Shown: piece by piece, positions 35,108 through 42,638 of the stretch
Layout of the letters: every line of letters begins with the position of its first letter
How positions within the stretch are numbered: the stretch's first letter is position 1
Translations under genes and position numbers: made by a program
Notes under the pieces: model-generated
The model's input: the letters and a program-made list of their open reading frames with translations, nothing else
Told to the model about the DNA's origin: nothing
Database searches by the model: none
NCBI GenBank assembly: GCA_945882215.1
Contig: CAMCWM010000004.1
Location: 20,259-84,258 of the forward strand
Length of the DNA stretch: 64,000 bases
Origin: Akkermansia muciniphila
GTDB taxonomy: Bacteria > Verrucomicrobiota > Verrucomicrobiia > Verrucomicrobiales > Verrucomicrobiaceae
Reading direction: 5' to 3'

Positions 35108-35632
35108 ATGGAACGCGCCGTTGCCGACCAACTCGAAGCCTTGCATCCCGACGCCTTTGGCTGGGCGCTGCATTGCTGTGCGGGCGATCATGCGCGCGCG
35201 GAGGACGTGCTGCAAAACGCGTATCTCAAACTCGCCCAAGAACGCGCGTCCCACGATGGTCGCTCCAGCTTCAAGACGTGGTGGTTTGGCGTGATCCGCT
35301 TCACCGCGCACGAAGAGTTTCGGCGGCAGCGCTACCGCGAGTCGCTGGTGGGCAAACTGCTAGCCTTGTTCGTCGAAGAACACCATCCAGCACCATCGCG
35401 GCAGGTCGAGAAGGACGAACGCAACGCGGAGCTGCGGCGTTGCCTCGCACAACTGCCCGCGCGGCAGGCGGAGGTGTTGCATCTCGTGTTTTACCAGGAC
35501 CTCACCATCCAAGAGGCGGCGAGCGTGATGCGCGTGAGCCTCGGCTCCGCGCGTCAGCATTACGAACGCGGCAAGGCGCGCCTGCGCTCGCTGCTTCAAA
35601 TCCAATCCGCTCATGAACCCGCCGCCCGATGA
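35108..35632 (+). CDS. ECF-type RNA polymerase sigma factor
   Basis: 174 residues. Region 2 at about 12-75 has the helix 'AEDVLQNAYLKLAQER' and the '-10 recognition' stretch 'SSFKTWWFGVIRFTAHEEFRR'-like sequence (core FKTWWFGVIRFTAHE). Region 4 at about 110-162 has 'CLAQLPARQAEVLHLVFYQD', core 'LPARQAEVLHLVFY', and the helix-turn-helix 'LTIQEAASVMRVSLGSARQH'. It directs RNA polymerase to alternative promoters. The next gene overlaps its 3' end by 20 bp and encodes a small membrane protein likely to be its anti-sigma factor. Confidence 0.92.
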   Translation: MERAVADQLEALHPDAFGWALHCCAGDHARAEDVLQNAYLKLAQERASHDGRSSFKTWWFGVIRFTAHEEFRRQRYRESLVGKLLALFVEEHHPAPSRQVEKDERNAELRRCLAQLPARQAEVLHLVFYQDLTIQEAASVMRVSLGSARQHYERGKARLRSLLQIQSAHEPAAR

Positions 35633-35960
35633 CGATCTTCGCGCGATCTTCGCGCATCAACGCCGCTGCGATCATGAAGACGCTCCAGCCTGGCGCGATG
35701 AACTGCTGCGTGCGCCCATGAAGCAGTCTTCTCATGCGCGGCGCTGGATTCCCGTGGCGCTGGCAACGGCCTGCATCGTTTTCGCCGCGCTCTTTTTCAC
35801 TCATTCACCTCCGACGGAGCCGAAATTGAGCGAGGTATTGCCCCCGCTGTTCGATTCGCCGCCCGCAGAGCTGTTCGCGAGCCTGGAGCCCTCCTTCACG
35901 ACGTTTGAAGCGCCCTCCGATTTTCTTCTGCCAACCCACCTCAACATCCACATTCCATGA
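35613..35960 (+). CDS. Putative anti-sigma factor, single-pass membrane protein
   Basis: 115 residues. A short polar N-terminal part (about 1-42, acidic and His/Arg-rich) precedes one membrane helix (about 45-62: WIPVALATACIVFAALFF) and a Pro-rich periplasmic tail. There is no recognisable zinc-binding anti-sigma (ZAS) HxxxCxxC motif. The role is inferred from its position: it overlaps the sigma factor gene by 20 bp and the CpxP-like gene by 4 bp, as anti-sigma genes usually do. Confidence 0.65.
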   Translation: MNPPPDDDLRAIFAHQRRCDHEDAPAWRDELLRAPMKQSSHARRWIPVALATACIVFAALFFTHSPPTEPKLSEVLPPLFDSPPAELFASLEPSFTTFEAPSDFLLPTHLNIHIP

Positions 35961-36799
35961 AAATCATCGTTTGTTCTCTCCTTCTGCTCTCTGCCGCCGC
36001 CTTGCATGCTATCAATGCCGATGACTGGCTGAAAAGCGGCCTGCTGCATCCCGATCTGATCGCTTCCGTGCGCGATGAGCTCGCGTTGACCGAAGATCAG
36101 CAAACCAAACTGAACGGTCAGCTCAGCGAAGCCCGCCAGCAGGCCGAACCGCTCGAACAAGCGGTCAAAGAGCAGCAAAAGACGCTGAACCATCTGTTGC
36201 AGGACGCCACCACGAGCGCTGACACCGCGAGCGCGCAGCTCGCCAGGCTGCTTGAGGCCGAAGCCGCCGTGAAACAACTGCAACTGCGCGCGTTGATCGG
36301 TGTGCGCGATGTTTTGACGCCGGAACAACTGCAAAAAGCCCGCAAACTCGCCCCGCCGAAGATGGCTGCGCGTGGCGGTTCGGAATCGAAGCTGATGGAG
36401 AAGGCCGGAAAGCTCAAGGCAGCGCTGGAAGGGCTGGGGGTGCCGCCGACTGAGGTGATGAAGGAACGGGGCGGCGAAATAGAGGGGCTGATCAAAAGCG
36501 GCGATTTCACTGCTGCGAATGCCGCCTTGGACAAGCTGATCGAGGATTCCGGCCTCAAGGAGCTGGAAGCCGAGGCGGATGTGATCGATTTCACCCAATT
36601 CGAGCCGGGCAGCACGGATGTGGAGACGCTGCGGCAGCGTTACGAGGATGTGCAGGCCTCGGCGCAGCAATTGGTCTCTCTTCCTCTCGTGCGTGATTTG
36701 ATCCAGGCGAAAAAGGCGTTTGAGGAAGCCAAGGAGGCCCAGGACGCCGAAAAAGTGGGCCGCATCCTCACCTATGTGGAAGGCAGGCTGAAGCCATGA
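35957..36799 (+). CDS. Exported CpxP/Spy-like helical protein
   Basis: 280 residues with a signal peptide (MKIIVCSLLLLSAAALHA). The rest is almost wholly alpha-helical and charged, with two LTxxQ-type motifs of the Spy/CpxP/ZraP family: 'LALTEDQQTKLNGQLSEA' (about 36-53) and 'DVLTPEQLQKARKLAPP' (about 116-132). Family members are periplasmic chaperones or stress/metal sensors. Placed after an ECF sigma factor and its likely membrane anti-sigma with a 4-bp ATGA overlap, it probably senses envelope stress for that sigma factor, as CnrX/ZraP-like proteins do elsewhere. It is longer than the usual ~150-170 residue members because of an extra C-terminal helical half. Confidence 0.75.
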   Translation: MKIIVCSLLLLSAAALHAINADDWLKSGLLHPDLIASVRDELALTEDQQTKLNGQLSEARQQAEPLEQAVKEQQKTLNHLLQDATTSADTASAQLARLLEAEAAVKQLQLRALIGVRDVLTPEQLQKARKLAPPKMAARGGSESKLMEKAGKLKAALEGLGVPPTEVMKERGGEIEGLIKSGDFTAANAALDKLIEDSGLKELEAEADVIDFTQFEPGSTDVETLRQRYEDVQASAQQLVSLPLVRDLIQAKKAFEEAKEAQDAEKVGRILTYVEGRLKP

Positions 36800-36823
36800 A
36801 GCGCATGGATGCCTCGCAGCAGG

Positions 36824-36937
36824 GGCGTTTTATCTCCAGATCATTTCGCGTTCTGGCAGTGGTCCGGATGGCGCTGTACGGATGGCGCCGTAAAAAAGAT
36901 TCGTTTGCCTTTGGCACTTTTCCGGCGATAAAACGCC
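36824..36937. repeat. Structured intergenic segment with inverted and direct repeats
   Basis: In the 263-bp gap before the RRM gene, an 11-base arm GGCGTTTTATC (36824-36834) has its exact complement GATAAAACGCC at 36927-36937, about 92 bp away. Between them are two adjacent 14-base near-copies beginning GGATGGCGC (36866 and 36880). It could be a structured leader of the RRM gene or a terminator region for the sigma operon. A short frame here (36796-36981) overlaps the stop of the previous gene but does not look like a protein. Confidence 0.45.
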
Positions 36938-37062
36938 GCAAGTCACCTGTTAAGGGTCAGGCTCAGTCGTTCATCAGGTGATTTTGAATCCGTTGGTGTT
37001 CATTTTACCGAAAGTTCGGGACTGAAACTGGCACGAGGCAGACGACTGCACTCAACAACGAT

Positions 37063-37515
37063 ATGAATACCAAGATGTATGTGGGCAATCTGCCCTTCGC
37101 CGCTCAAGAACAAGACATTCGTGAGCTGTTCTCCCAGTATGGTGGCGTCACCGAAGTCTTCCTCCCGATGGACCGTGAAAGCGGCCGTCCGCGTGGCTTT
37201 GCCTTCGTGACCATGGACTCCGCAGAAGCCATGAACGCTGCGATCAATGCGCAAAACGGCCAGGAATTCCTGGGCCGCAAGCTGGCCATCAATGAAGCCC
37301 GTCCGCGTGAAGAACGCCCGGCAGGTGGTGGCGGCGGTGGCCGTGGCGGCTACGGTGGTGGCGGCGGCGGTGGCCGTGGCGGCTACGGCGGTGGTGGCGG
37401 CGGCGGCGGCGGTGGTCGCGGCGGCTACGGCGGTGGTGGTGGCGGTGGCAAACGCGGTGGCGGCGGTTTTGACCGTGGCAGCCGTGGTGGCGACGGCGGC
37501 GGCGAAGGCTGGTAA
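37063..37515 (+). CDS. RNA-binding protein: single RRM with Gly-rich tail
   Basis: 150 residues. One RNA recognition motif at about 4-80 has RNP2 (MYVGNLPF) and RNP1 (RGFAFVTM) with the aromatic residues that stack on RNA bases. After 'REERPAGG' the protein is almost only Gly, Tyr and Arg, in repeated RGGYGGGG blocks ending [13 protein letters not shown]. The layout equals the cyanobacterial Rbp cold-induced proteins and eukaryotic glycine-rich RNA-binding proteins. It binds RNA in the cytoplasm; cold or stress induction is inferred from relatives. The RGG tail is low-complexity and could promote condensation. Confidence 0.93.
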   Translation: MNTKMYVGNLPFAAQEQDIRELFSQYGGVTEVFLPMDRESGRPRGFAFVTMDSAEAMNAAINAQNGQEFLGRKLAINEARPREERPAGGGGGGRGGYGGGGGGGRGGYGGGGGGGGGGRGGYGGGGGGGKRGGGGFDRGSRGGDGGGEGW

Positions 37516-37543
37516 GCCCCAGCTCTGCAATTTCTCTTTTCGA

Positions 37544-37595
37544 GCCCGTGATGTGGCGAGAGGCGTTTACGCACTCTCTTGCGTCACGGGCTTTT
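37544..37595. terminator. Hairpin terminator between convergent RRM and MFS genes
   Basis: GCCCGTGA (37544-37551) pairs with TCACGGGC (37584-37591), with further pairing of GCGAGAG and CTCTCTTGC inside. On the + strand the stem is followed by TTTTCC. The right arm lies inside the last codons of the MFS gene. Confidence 0.5.
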
Positions 37596-38865
37596 CCGCG
37601 TTCACGAACAGGGCAAAGACCCCGGCGAGCACAAAAGCTCCCGCACAGAGCCACACGCCTTCATGGAAGTCGTGGTTCACGTCAAAGGCCTTCAGCACGG
37701 CGGAGAAAAGCATGGGCATGATGGCCGCGCCGAAGTTTCCCCACATGTTCCCCCAGCCGAAGAGCTGCGCCTGACACTTCCCGCTGATGTCCTGCATGAA
37801 GGTCCACATCGCCGGCAGGCCGAGATCGGCGAAAAAGGTGACTGCTCCGAATGCGATGGCCATGCCCCAGGCCGAGTCCATCTGGAGAGCGAGCAGATAC
37901 AGCGCCGCCGCGCCGAACTTCGTCAGCGACATCGGCAGCATGCGTCCGAGCCGCCTGCCGTGGCGCTTCGAAATGTAATCAGTCATCAATCCACCGATCG
38001 GCAGCGCCAGAATGCCAATGGTCAGCGCTCCAGTGGTGATGAGGCCGGTCATGCCATCATCGAGATGCTTCACTTTTTTGAGATAATCCGGCAGCGACAG
38101 GATGAGGAAGGCCCACCCAATGTTGGTGAAGAACTGCACGCCGTTAGCCAGCCACAGGTTTTTGCTGCGGCATGCGGCAAGGAGGGGAAAACGTCTTGGC
38201 GGATCCTTGATGGGCTGAAAATCGCCCCGGCCCTCGGCCATGAGGGCGATCTCCGCGTCATTGCACTGCGGGTGCAGGCGAGGATGATCGCGAAAGACTC
38301 TCCAGTAACACGCCGCCACAAGGATGCCGACGAGCCCGTAGAGCCAGCCCGCCCAGCGCCAGTCACCGGCTTGCAAGATCACAAACGCAGTCAAACCCGG
38401 AGCCACCGCGCCGCCGACACGCCCGCCCCAGGAGATCACGCTGCTGGCGAAGCCGCGAGACTCGATGTGCGCCCAGCGAGTCATCAAACCGCTGCTGGCG
38501 GGGTAATAACCCGCTTCCGCCAGCCCGCACAGCAGGCGTGCGGCGAACAAGGTGCCAAATCCCGTCGCGAAGCTCGTCGCCGCCGTGAAGAACGACCACG
38601 CCGCGATGTAGATCGTGATCAGCATGCGCGCCCCAAATCGGTCGCTTAACCAGCCGGCGGGCACCTGAAACAGCGCGTAGGCCCAGAAGAACGCACCTTT
38701 GATGCCGTCGATCTGGCCCTGGTCGAGGTGGATGTTTTTTTGGAACGAGTCCGAGCTGAGGATGTTCGCCAGACAGATGCGGTCCAGATACATCAGAAAG
38801 GCCACCATGGTCGCCGTGGCGAGGATTTGATGGCGGACGGCGGTGGGGCGGGGGGGAGAACTCAT
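37567..38865 (-). CDS. MFS transporter, anion:cation symporter-like
   Basis: 432 residues from the ATG at 38865; an upstream TTG start (38877) would add only four residues. Twelve membrane helices fit the profile. The MFS signature between helices 2 and 3 is 'GWLSDRFGARMLITI' (about 70-84), and 'GLAEAGYYPASSGLM' matches the ACS family helix 4/5 region. That family carries organic anions such as hexuronates, phthalate or glucarate with H+ or Na+. The substrate here is not determinable. It is convergent with the RRM gene and divergent from the next gene. Confidence 0.88.
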   Translation of the reverse strand: MSSPPRPTAVRHQILATATMVAFLMYLDRICLANILSSDSFQKNIHLDQGQIDGIKGAFFWAYALFQVPAGWLSDRFGARMLITIYIAAWSFFTAATSFATGFGTLFAARLLCGLAEAGYYPASSGLMTRWAHIESRGFASSVISWGGRVGGAVAPGLTAFVILQAGDWRWAGWLYGLVGILVAACYWRVFRDHPRLHPQCNDAEIALMAEGRGDFQPIKDPPRRFPLLAACRSKNLWLANGVQFFTNIGWAFLILSLPDYLKKVKHLDDGMTGLITTGALTIGILALPIGGLMTDYISKRHGRRLGRMLPMSLTKFGAAALYLLALQMDSAWGMAIAFGAVTFFADLGLPAMWTFMQDISGKCQAQLFGWGNMWGNFGAAIMPMLFSAVLKAFDVNHDFHEGVWLCAGAFVLAGVFALFVNAEKPVTQESA

Positions 38866-39019
38866 CGGAGAAGACAAGACGCTGGATTTCCACCAGCCCT
38901 AGCAGGATTCCGGCTTGATGAACAGAGCGAAGACGTGCAAGAGCCATGAGGCATGGCACAAATCCGACGCATGGAATGCCCTTGCACTCGATCCACGTCT
39001 CACGAATTCTTATCCCACC

Positions 39020-39880
39020 ATGACTGCCATTAAAAATCTCTCCGCACTCCTCGTGCTCAGCTTCCTCGCCTCTGGTGTGCTGGGCTGGTTTCTTTTCCAG
39101 TCCCGCTCCGATCTCACGGTCTTGAAAGCGGAGATCGAAACCATCAAAACGGAGCACTCCGACGCCCTGAAAGCCAAGGAGGCTGAATTCCAGCGCACGC
39201 TCAGCGCGCAGGCCGATCAGCATCAGAAGATGATCACCGCGCTCAATGACGAGCATGAAAAGAAGATCGACGCGCTGCGCAAAGGCGAGCGCCAGCGTCT
39301 GGCCACCGCCGCGAAGGAGTTTGAAAACATCTTCGAAGGCAACAAGACCACGCTGCAATACATCGACCTGCTGGAGGACAAGGTGAAGGCCGGGCAGACG
39401 CTCTCCAAGGCCGAGGTGGAGAAGCTCACCATCATCACCACCGGCCTCGGCTATTTGAAGAAGCAGTATCAGAAACCGATGCAGGAGTTCCAAGAGCTCG
39501 CGGCCTATTTCGAAGCGCAGGCCTCGAAGCAGATCGAGAAACCCAAGGGTGGATTTTTCAAACGCCTCTTCAGCAAAGACTTCCGTGAGGCCGAAAAAGA
39601 GTTTCTGCGTCAGGAAGGCGCCAAAGAGGCCTTTGAACAGGCGCAGGGCAAATTCTCCGGCACCTACGCGCAGGCGCAGAAGGTCATGGGCACGGTGAAT
39701 CTCGATGCCGACGCGCAGATCCAGAAGCTGCACGCCTACATCGACGACAAGCAGCAGATGAACGCCGAGGATCTCGGTTCGTTCTTCGACAAGGCCCGCA
39801 AAGCTCTGCGCACGCATCAGGACGTGCTCGACTTCGAGCCGGACGCTCCGGTGCTTCCCGCGCCAAAACCGCAGCCGTGA
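39020..39880 (+). CDS. Membrane-anchored coiled-coil protein of unknown function
   Basis: 286 residues from the ATG at 39020, chosen because the N-terminus then reads as a membrane anchor (residues 4-24: KNLSALLVLSFLASGVLGWF). It is followed by a long charged coiled coil (about 30-115, many E/K/Q heptads) and a helical C-terminal part to a Pro-rich end (APVLPAPKPQP). No family recognised. The layout suggests an envelope or cell-shape scaffold, but nothing in the sequence proves it. Confidence 0.75.
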   Translation: MTAIKNLSALLVLSFLASGVLGWFLFQSRSDLTVLKAEIETIKTEHSDALKAKEAEFQRTLSAQADQHQKMITALNDEHEKKIDALRKGERQRLATAAKEFENIFEGNKTTLQYIDLLEDKVKAGQTLSKAEVEKLTIITTGLGYLKKQYQKPMQEFQELAAYFEAQASKQIEKPKGGFFKRLFSKDFREAEKEFLRQEGAKEAFEQAQGKFSGTYAQAQKVMGTVNLDADAQIQKLHAYIDDKQQMNAEDLGSFFDKARKALRTHQDVLDFEPDAPVLPAPKPQP

Positions 39881-40029
39881 GCTGCTAGACCCCGCGCCCG
39901 CCACAAATCACAAACTGCCGCAGGATGAAAGGAAAGGTTGCCTTTCTCCTCGCGTTTTGGCTAGGCTTGTAAAATCCGTGGCTGTGCTCGCCAGAGTGCG
40001 GTTCAGATCGCTCCAACCATCTCCATTCC

Positions 40030-41583
40030 ATGCAAACTAACCAAAACCCAACCTCCCGCCGCACCTTCATTCGCGGCACCGTCGCCGGCGCAGCCGGACT
40101 CGTCGCGTCCCGCTCCTTCTCCGCGCCCATTGGCGCCAATGGTGATGTGCGTGTCGCGGTCATCGGCTTCAACGGTCGTGGCGCGGGCCACATCAAGAGC
40201 CTGGAGGAAATCCCCGGTGTGCGCATCGTCGCTCTCTGCGATGTCGATTCCAACGTGCTCGCTAAAGGTGTCGCAAATCAGGCGAAGAAAAACAACACCG
40301 TCACCGCCTACACCGATTACCGGAAGCTCATGCTCGACCCCGAGGTGGACGCCGTCACCATCGCCACGCCGAATCACACGCACACGCTCATCGCCATGAC
40401 TGCCATGGCCGCAGGCAAGCACGTTTATGTGGAAAAACCCGTTTGCCACAACATCTGGGAAGGCCGCCAACTCCTGAATGCCGCCGAGAAAGTCGCGAAG
40501 AAGGGCCTCGTCGTTCAGCATGGCATGCAGCGCCGCTCTAGCCCCGGTTGGCAGCAGGCCATGGACTGGGTCAAGGAAGGCCACATCGGCAAGGTCACGC
40601 TCTCGCGCGGCCTCAATTACAAGTCACGCATCTCCATCGGCAAGGTGGCCGCGCCGGTCGAGGCCAAGGACGGCGTCGTCAAAGGAACGTTCCACGACCT
40701 GCGCAACGTCAAGACAAACCCTGCCGGAGCGCCGCAGGACGTGGATGTGGACTACAAGCTGTGGGCGGGTCCACGCGGCGTTGGCCCGGTGAACCGCACG
40801 CAGTTCCATTATGACTGGCACTGGCAGTGGGCCTTCGGCAACGGCGACATCGGCAACCAAGGTCCGCATCAGACCGATGTGGGCCGCTGGGCGCTGGGCA
40901 ACCCGGAACTGCTGCCCAAGCGCGTGATGAGCTTTGGTGGACGCTGGGGTTACAAGGACGACGGCGAGACCGCCAACAACCAACTGGCCTTTTACGATTA
41001 CCAGCCCGCTCCGTTCCTCTTCGACAATCGCGGCCTTCCCTTGAAGGACATGGACTGGAGACTGGAACCGGTTTACCGCGTGAATGGCAAGACCGCGGCC
41101 GCGCGTGTCGGCAACGTCATCCATTGCGAGGGCGGCTACGTCATCGAGGCCAAGGCCTACGACAACGAGGGCAACACCGTCATGAAGTTCGACAACTTCA
41201 ATGACGGCGCGGATCACATGCTCAACTTCATCAAGTCCGTGCGCGAAGGGAAACTCATCAATTCCAACCTGCATGTCTCCCACGGCTTCCACGCCGCCTC
41301 GCTCGCCCATCTGGCCAACATTTCCTACCGCCTCGGCAAGGTCGCGAGCGTCGATGAGGTCAGGGAGCGCATCAAGAACGACAAGGCCGGTCTGGAGACC
41401 TACGAGCACTTCGTGCAGAACCTCGTGGACAACAAAATCGACCTCAACGTGGACAAGATCAATGCTGGCCCCTGGCTTGAGTTCGATCCCGTCAGCGAGA
41501 AGTTCACCGGTGAGTTTGCCGAGGAAGCCAACAAGCTCGCCACGGAGAACTATGTGGAGGAGTTCAAGCTGCCGGAAGTTTAA
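40030..41583 (+). CDS. Tat-exported Gfo/Idh/MocA-family oxidoreductase
   Basis: 517 residues. A Tat signal (SRRTFIRGTVAGAAGLVAS) precedes the NAD(P)-binding Rossmann domain (VRVAVIGFNGRGAGHI, about 38-53). 'VEKPVCHNIWEGRQL' (about 136) is the family EKP motif, and the C-terminal substrate domain contains 'GDIGNQGPHQTDVGRWAL', core 'GPHQTDVGRWAL'. These enzymes oxidise or reduce sugars and cyclitols. Tat-exported forms are abundant in Planctomycetes and Verrucomicrobia. It stands alone, with a strong terminator just downstream. Confidence 0.92.
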   Translation: MQTNQNPTSRRTFIRGTVAGAAGLVASRSFSAPIGANGDVRVAVIGFNGRGAGHIKSLEEIPGVRIVALCDVDSNVLAKGVANQAKKNNTVTAYTDYRKLMLDPEVDAVTIATPNHTHTLIAMTAMAAGKHVYVEKPVCHNIWEGRQLLNAAEKVAKKGLVVQHGMQRRSSPGWQQAMDWVKEGHIGKVTLSRGLNYKSRISIGKVAAPVEAKDGVVKGTFHDLRNVKTNPAGAPQDVDVDYKLWAGPRGVGPVNRTQFHYDWHWQWAFGNGDIGNQGPHQTDVGRWALGNPELLPKRVMSFGGRWGYKDDGETANNQLAFYDYQPAPFLFDNRGLPLKDMDWRLEPVYRVNGKTAAARVGNVIHCEGGYVIEAKAYDNEGNTVMKFDNFNDGADHMLNFIKSVREGKLINSNLHVSHGFHAASLAHLANISYRLGKVASVDEVRERIKNDKAGLETYEHFVQNLVDNKIDLNVDKINAGPWLEFDPVSEKFTGEFAEEANKLATENYVEEFKLPEV

Positions 41584-41619
41584 CCAGACGTAAAACGCAC
41601 TTCCAAGTTCGTTTCCCAG

Positions 41620-41652
41620 CGCGGAGCCAGCACCCTTGGCTCCGCGTTTTTT
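41620..41652 (+). terminator. Rho-independent terminator after the Gfo/Idh gene
   Basis: A 10-bp perfect stem CGCGGAGCCA / TGGCTCCGCG with a 7-base loop is followed by six T residues. Confidence 0.85.
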
Positions 41653-41691
41653 GTTTGGACTCTCCGTTCTTCGCACTACGATCTCCCCGCC

Positions 41692-42054
41692 ATGGAATCT
41701 CCCACTCCACCTCCCGCCCTGCCTGCGTCCGCCGTCACTCAGGATGAAAAGACCCTCGGCATCGTCATGCACGTGCTCTGTCTCGTCGGTTTTCCGATCA
41801 TCGGCCCGCTCATCATCTGGCTCATCAAAAAAGAGCAAAGCCAGTACCTCGATTCCCAGGGCCGTGAGCTGCTGAACTTCCAGATCAGCTACCTCATCTA
41901 CGCGTTCGCGGCCTTCCTGCTGTGTTTTGTGCTCATCGGGTTCGTGCTGCTGCCGGTGATTGCCATTGCCATGATCGTGCTCACCATCATCGGCATCGTG
42001 AGCGCCGCCGAGGGGAAGGTGTATCGCTTCCCGCTCACGATCCGCATGCTTTGA
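41692..42054 (+). CDS. DUF4870 domain membrane protein
   Basis: 120 residues. After a Pro-rich N-terminus, 'DEKTLGIVMHVLCLVGFPIIGPLIIWLIKKEQS' (read in parts: TLGIVMHVLCLVGFPIIGPL and IWLIKKEQS), a 'GRELLNFQISYLIYAF' motif and two more membrane helices fit the DUF4870 (Tic20-like) family. Function is unknown for the family. It lies 72 bp before the next gene and may share a transcript with it. Confidence 0.85.
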   Translation: MESPTPPPALPASAVTQDEKTLGIVMHVLCLVGFPIIGPLIIWLIKKEQSQYLDSQGRELLNFQISYLIYAFAAFLLCFVLIGFVLLPVIAIAMIVLTIIGIVSAAEGKVYRFPLTIRML

Positions 42055-42126
42055 GCCTCCAGAGCCAAAACGGTTGCGACTCCAGTGCCGCGATGGTAGC
42101 AGAGCGCCCCCGTTTCCAAAAACCAG

Positions 42127-42627
42127 ATGCGACCCAACCAACTTCTTCAAGCCATCGGTGCCGAGCTGCGCATGCAGATCATGACCTACCTGCAGACCGA
42201 GCAGCGTGCCGCCTACAAGGCCGTCATCGAATCTCTCGCGCCGGCCAGGCGTCTGCGCCCCTCCTTCATTCTGGAGAAATCCCGCGCCAAACAGGCCGAG
42301 TGGCTGCTGGAGCAGCTCAACACCAAGTCGAACGAGGAAGTCACCGCGCAGATCTTCCAGATCTGGCTGCTCAAAGGCCAGGCGCAGATGCTCATCACCT
42401 TCCTGGATGCCGCCGCGATCGCGCATGACGGCAAAGGCGAGGTCACCGAACTGCCCGAAGTGATCGCTGACGACAAGGCCGAGGCCTCGGTGACCGCCTT
42501 GCTCGCTGCGTATCCTGCCAAGCAGGTCGCGTTGTATCTCCACATGTTTCAGCAGCAGCGCCCCGGCGGCTGGGATTCGATCACCAAGGCCATCGAGGCC
42601 CGCCCTGAGCTGAAACTCGAAGCCTGA
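42127..42627 (+). CDS. Hypothetical soluble helical protein
   Basis: 166 residues, predicted mostly alpha-helical, no signal peptide or membrane segment. Notable stretches are 'QAIGAELRMQIMTYLQTEQR' and 'SFILEKSRAKQAEWLLEQLN'. I do not recognise a family. The gene ends 11 bp before the cyclase-like gene, and both read the same way, so they are likely co-transcribed. Confidence 0.75.
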   Translation: MRPNQLLQAIGAELRMQIMTYLQTEQRAAYKAVIESLAPARRLRPSFILEKSRAKQAEWLLEQLNTKSNEEVTAQIFQIWLLKGQAQMLITFLDAAAIAHDGKGEVTELPEVIADDKAEASVTALLAAYPAKQVALYLHMFQQQRPGGWDSITKAIEARPELKLEA

Positions 42628-42638
42628 GATCTGGTGCC

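Noticed and set aside
36796..36981. 61-codon frame overlapping the CpxP-like stop
   Set aside because: The amino-acid make-up is Arg/Lys/Phe-rich without a fold pattern, and the DNA carries inverted and direct repeats that explain it better.
38363..39904. 513-codon minus-strand frame spanning two genes
   Set aside because: It runs antisense to the coiled-coil protein and then out of frame through the MFS gene. Both of those have clear protein features.
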